From Peptostreptococcaceae bacterium (GTDB taxonomy: Bacteria > Bacillota_A > Clostridia > Peptostreptococcales > Anaerovoracaceae): DNA of 7,460 nt. This document shows, piece after piece, positions 6,214 to 7,460 of this stretch. Both the position numbers and the translations under genes were made by a program. The notes below the pieces were generated by a model that had not been told where the DNA came from, ran no database searches, and saw only the letters and a program-made list of their open reading frames with translations. Position 1 is the stretch's first letter, and every line of letters starts with the position of its first letter. The stretch is from positions 1 through 7,460 of the forward strand of contig JAENWH010000084.1 of the NCBI GenBank assembly GCA_016650135.1. Reading direction: 5' to 3'.

Positions 6214-7460
6214 ATGGATACAAAGTATAGCGATGAAACTTGTTTTTGCGCTAAAGAGAATCCGGAAACAGCAGAACCATTGCATTTTCAATTTCATATA
6301 ACCCCTAAAAGAACTAAAAGGGTTCAGGATTTATATGATTATGTAACTGGACAGAAGGCTGGGGTGTGTATTGAGAGGGCTCGATACTTTACTGAATCCT
6401 ACAAGCAGACGGAAGCTTTTCCGCACATTATGAGACGAGCTAAGGCGTTTAGTCATGCTTTAGAAAATGTTTCAATCTATGTCTTACCAAACAGTCTGCT
6501 AGTTGGAGGACACGCAAGCAAGCCAAACTATTCTCCACTTGCTCCAGATTTTTCAACATCCTTCATAAAAAAAGAAATCATAGGGGGAGATCCCTACTTT
6601 CTTCCAGACCGACCTTCCGATAAGTTTGAGTTAGATCCTGCAATTATTGAAGAATTGAAGGAAATTGCCGATTACTGGGATGGGAGAAATCATCAGGCCC
6701 ATGTATATGCCTATCTACCTGAAGAAATTCTTATTGCTCAAGATAAGATTGGTGTTATAAATGATTTGAACTATGTCATGGGTGGGGATGGCCATTATGC
6801 TCCTCCATATGATTGGCATATCAAGCATGGACTCCGTCATGTAATCAATGAAGCTAAAGCAGGACTTAAGAGAATTGATATCACATCAACTGAAGGTCTT
6901 GATCAGCAATCTTTCTATAAATCTGTGATTATCTCCAGTGAAGCGATGATAAAATGGGCTAACCGATTTGCTGATTTAGAAGAAAGTATGGCCAAAGAGG
7001 AAAAGGATCCTAAGCGTAGGGCTGAACTACTACAGATGGCTAAGATTGCTCGAAAAGTGCCAGAGTTTCCAGCAGAAACATATTGGGAAGCACTTCAGTC
7101 GATTACTTTCCTACAGCTCGGGGTACAAATTGAAGATAACCATCAGGCCGTGTGTCTTGGCCGTTTTGACCAAGTAATGAATGATGTATACCTAAAGGAT
7201 TTTGAGAGTGGTTTAATCACCCATGATTTTGCCCTAGAACTTCTTGAGAACTTTTTTATTATGCTTTCTCAAGTTGAGCGAATTAGAAGTTGGGAAGATA
7301 CTTCCTTCTTCCGTGGTAAACCTATTTTTCAAAACCTAACAATTGGTGGTATCGACCCGAAAACTGGAGAAGATGCAACTAATGAAATGACCTATCTTGT
7401 TCTTGAGTCAATTCAAAATACTCGGACTGTTCAACCTTCCCATTATGCTCGTTGGCATAA
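6214..7460 (+). CDS. Glycyl radical enzyme (pyruvate formate-lyase-like), N-terminal half; 3' end cut by window
   Basis: The frame is open to the right edge: 415 codons of a protein that in this family is usually around 800 residues. Family landmarks: GVCIERARYFTESY (about 50-63), PHIMRRAKAFSHALENVSIYV (about 70-90), the LVGGHASKPNYSPLAP segment, YWDGRNHQ (154-161), GGDGHYAPPYDWHIKHGL (about 190-207), and SFFRGKPIFQNLTIGGIDPKTGEDATNEMTY-like sequence (about 364-394). The catalytic Cys and the C-terminal glycyl loop lie beyond the window, so activity and subfamily cannot be confirmed. It resembles the dehydratase/C-S/C-N lyase branch (glycerol, propanediol, choline, hydroxyproline or sulfonate enzymes) in general layout; I cannot name the substrate. 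A radical SAM activase gene is expected downstream. It has its own sigma-54 promoter and strong ribosome binding site. Confidence 0.93.
   Translation, partial: MDTKYSDETCFCAKENPETAEPLHFQFHITPKRTKRVQDLYDYVTGQKAGVCIERARYFTESYKQTEAFPHIMRRAKAFSHALENVSIYVLPNSLLVGGHASKPNYSPLAPDFSTSFIKKEIIGGDPYFLPDRPSDKFELDPAIIEELKEIADYWDGRNHQAHVYAYLPEEILIAQDKIGVINDLNYVMGGDGHYAPPYDWHIKHGLRHVINEAKAGLKRIDITSTEGLDQQSFYKSVIISSEAMIKWANRFADLEESMAKEEKDPKRRAELLQMAKIARKVPEFPAETYWEALQSITFLQLGVQIEDNHQAVCLGRFDQVMNDVYLKDFESGLITHDFALELLENFFIMLSQVERIRSWEDTSFFRGKPIFQNLTIGGIDPKTGEDATNEMTYLVLESIQNTRTVQPSHYARWH

Overview
The window comes from an AT-rich bacterial genome. The glycyl radical enzyme (GRE) gene implies an anaerobe or facultative anaerobe, and the NtrC-type activator plus a well-formed -24/-12 promoter imply use of sigma-54. 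Strong GGAG-type ribosome binding sites and low GC fit a clostridial-type Firmicute or a low-GC sulfate-reducer-like lineage; the sequence does not decide between them.

Layout, all on the + strand. (1) 1-2518: the end of a sugar-type (Rbs/Mgl family) ABC importer operon, with a double ATPase subunit cut by the left edge, then its permease 10 bp downstream. (2) 2519-2676: a short gap with a sigma-70-like -10 box. (3) 2677-5875: an unusual two-component pair, a sigma-54-activating response regulator overlapping by 14 bp a 608-residue cytoplasmic histidine kinase. The kinase's first ~245 residues align with few or no gaps, block by block, to the first ATPase domain of the transporter subunit upstream, but Walker A, Q-loop, signature, Walker B and H-loop residues are all altered. 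(4) 5876-6213: a 338-bp regulatory gap with two palindromes, a diverged 26-bp direct repeat, a C9 and an A9 run, and a sigma-54 promoter with the exact GG-N10-GC spacing. (5) 6214-7460: the N-terminal half of a glycyl radical enzyme, cut by the right edge before the expected catalytic Cys and C-terminal glycyl loop.

Inferred working model: the importer brings in a sugar-like or small organic substrate. The kinase, which has no membrane segment, uses its dead ABC-ATPase-like domain to read the transporter or its ligand and phosphorylates the regulator. The regulator then activates sigma-54 transcription of the GRE gene, whose product breaks down the compound. The domain content, motif losses, gene order and promoter are read directly from the sequence; the sensing mechanism and the substrate are inference. 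The pseudo-ABC-ATPase/histidine-kinase fusion is the most interesting element.
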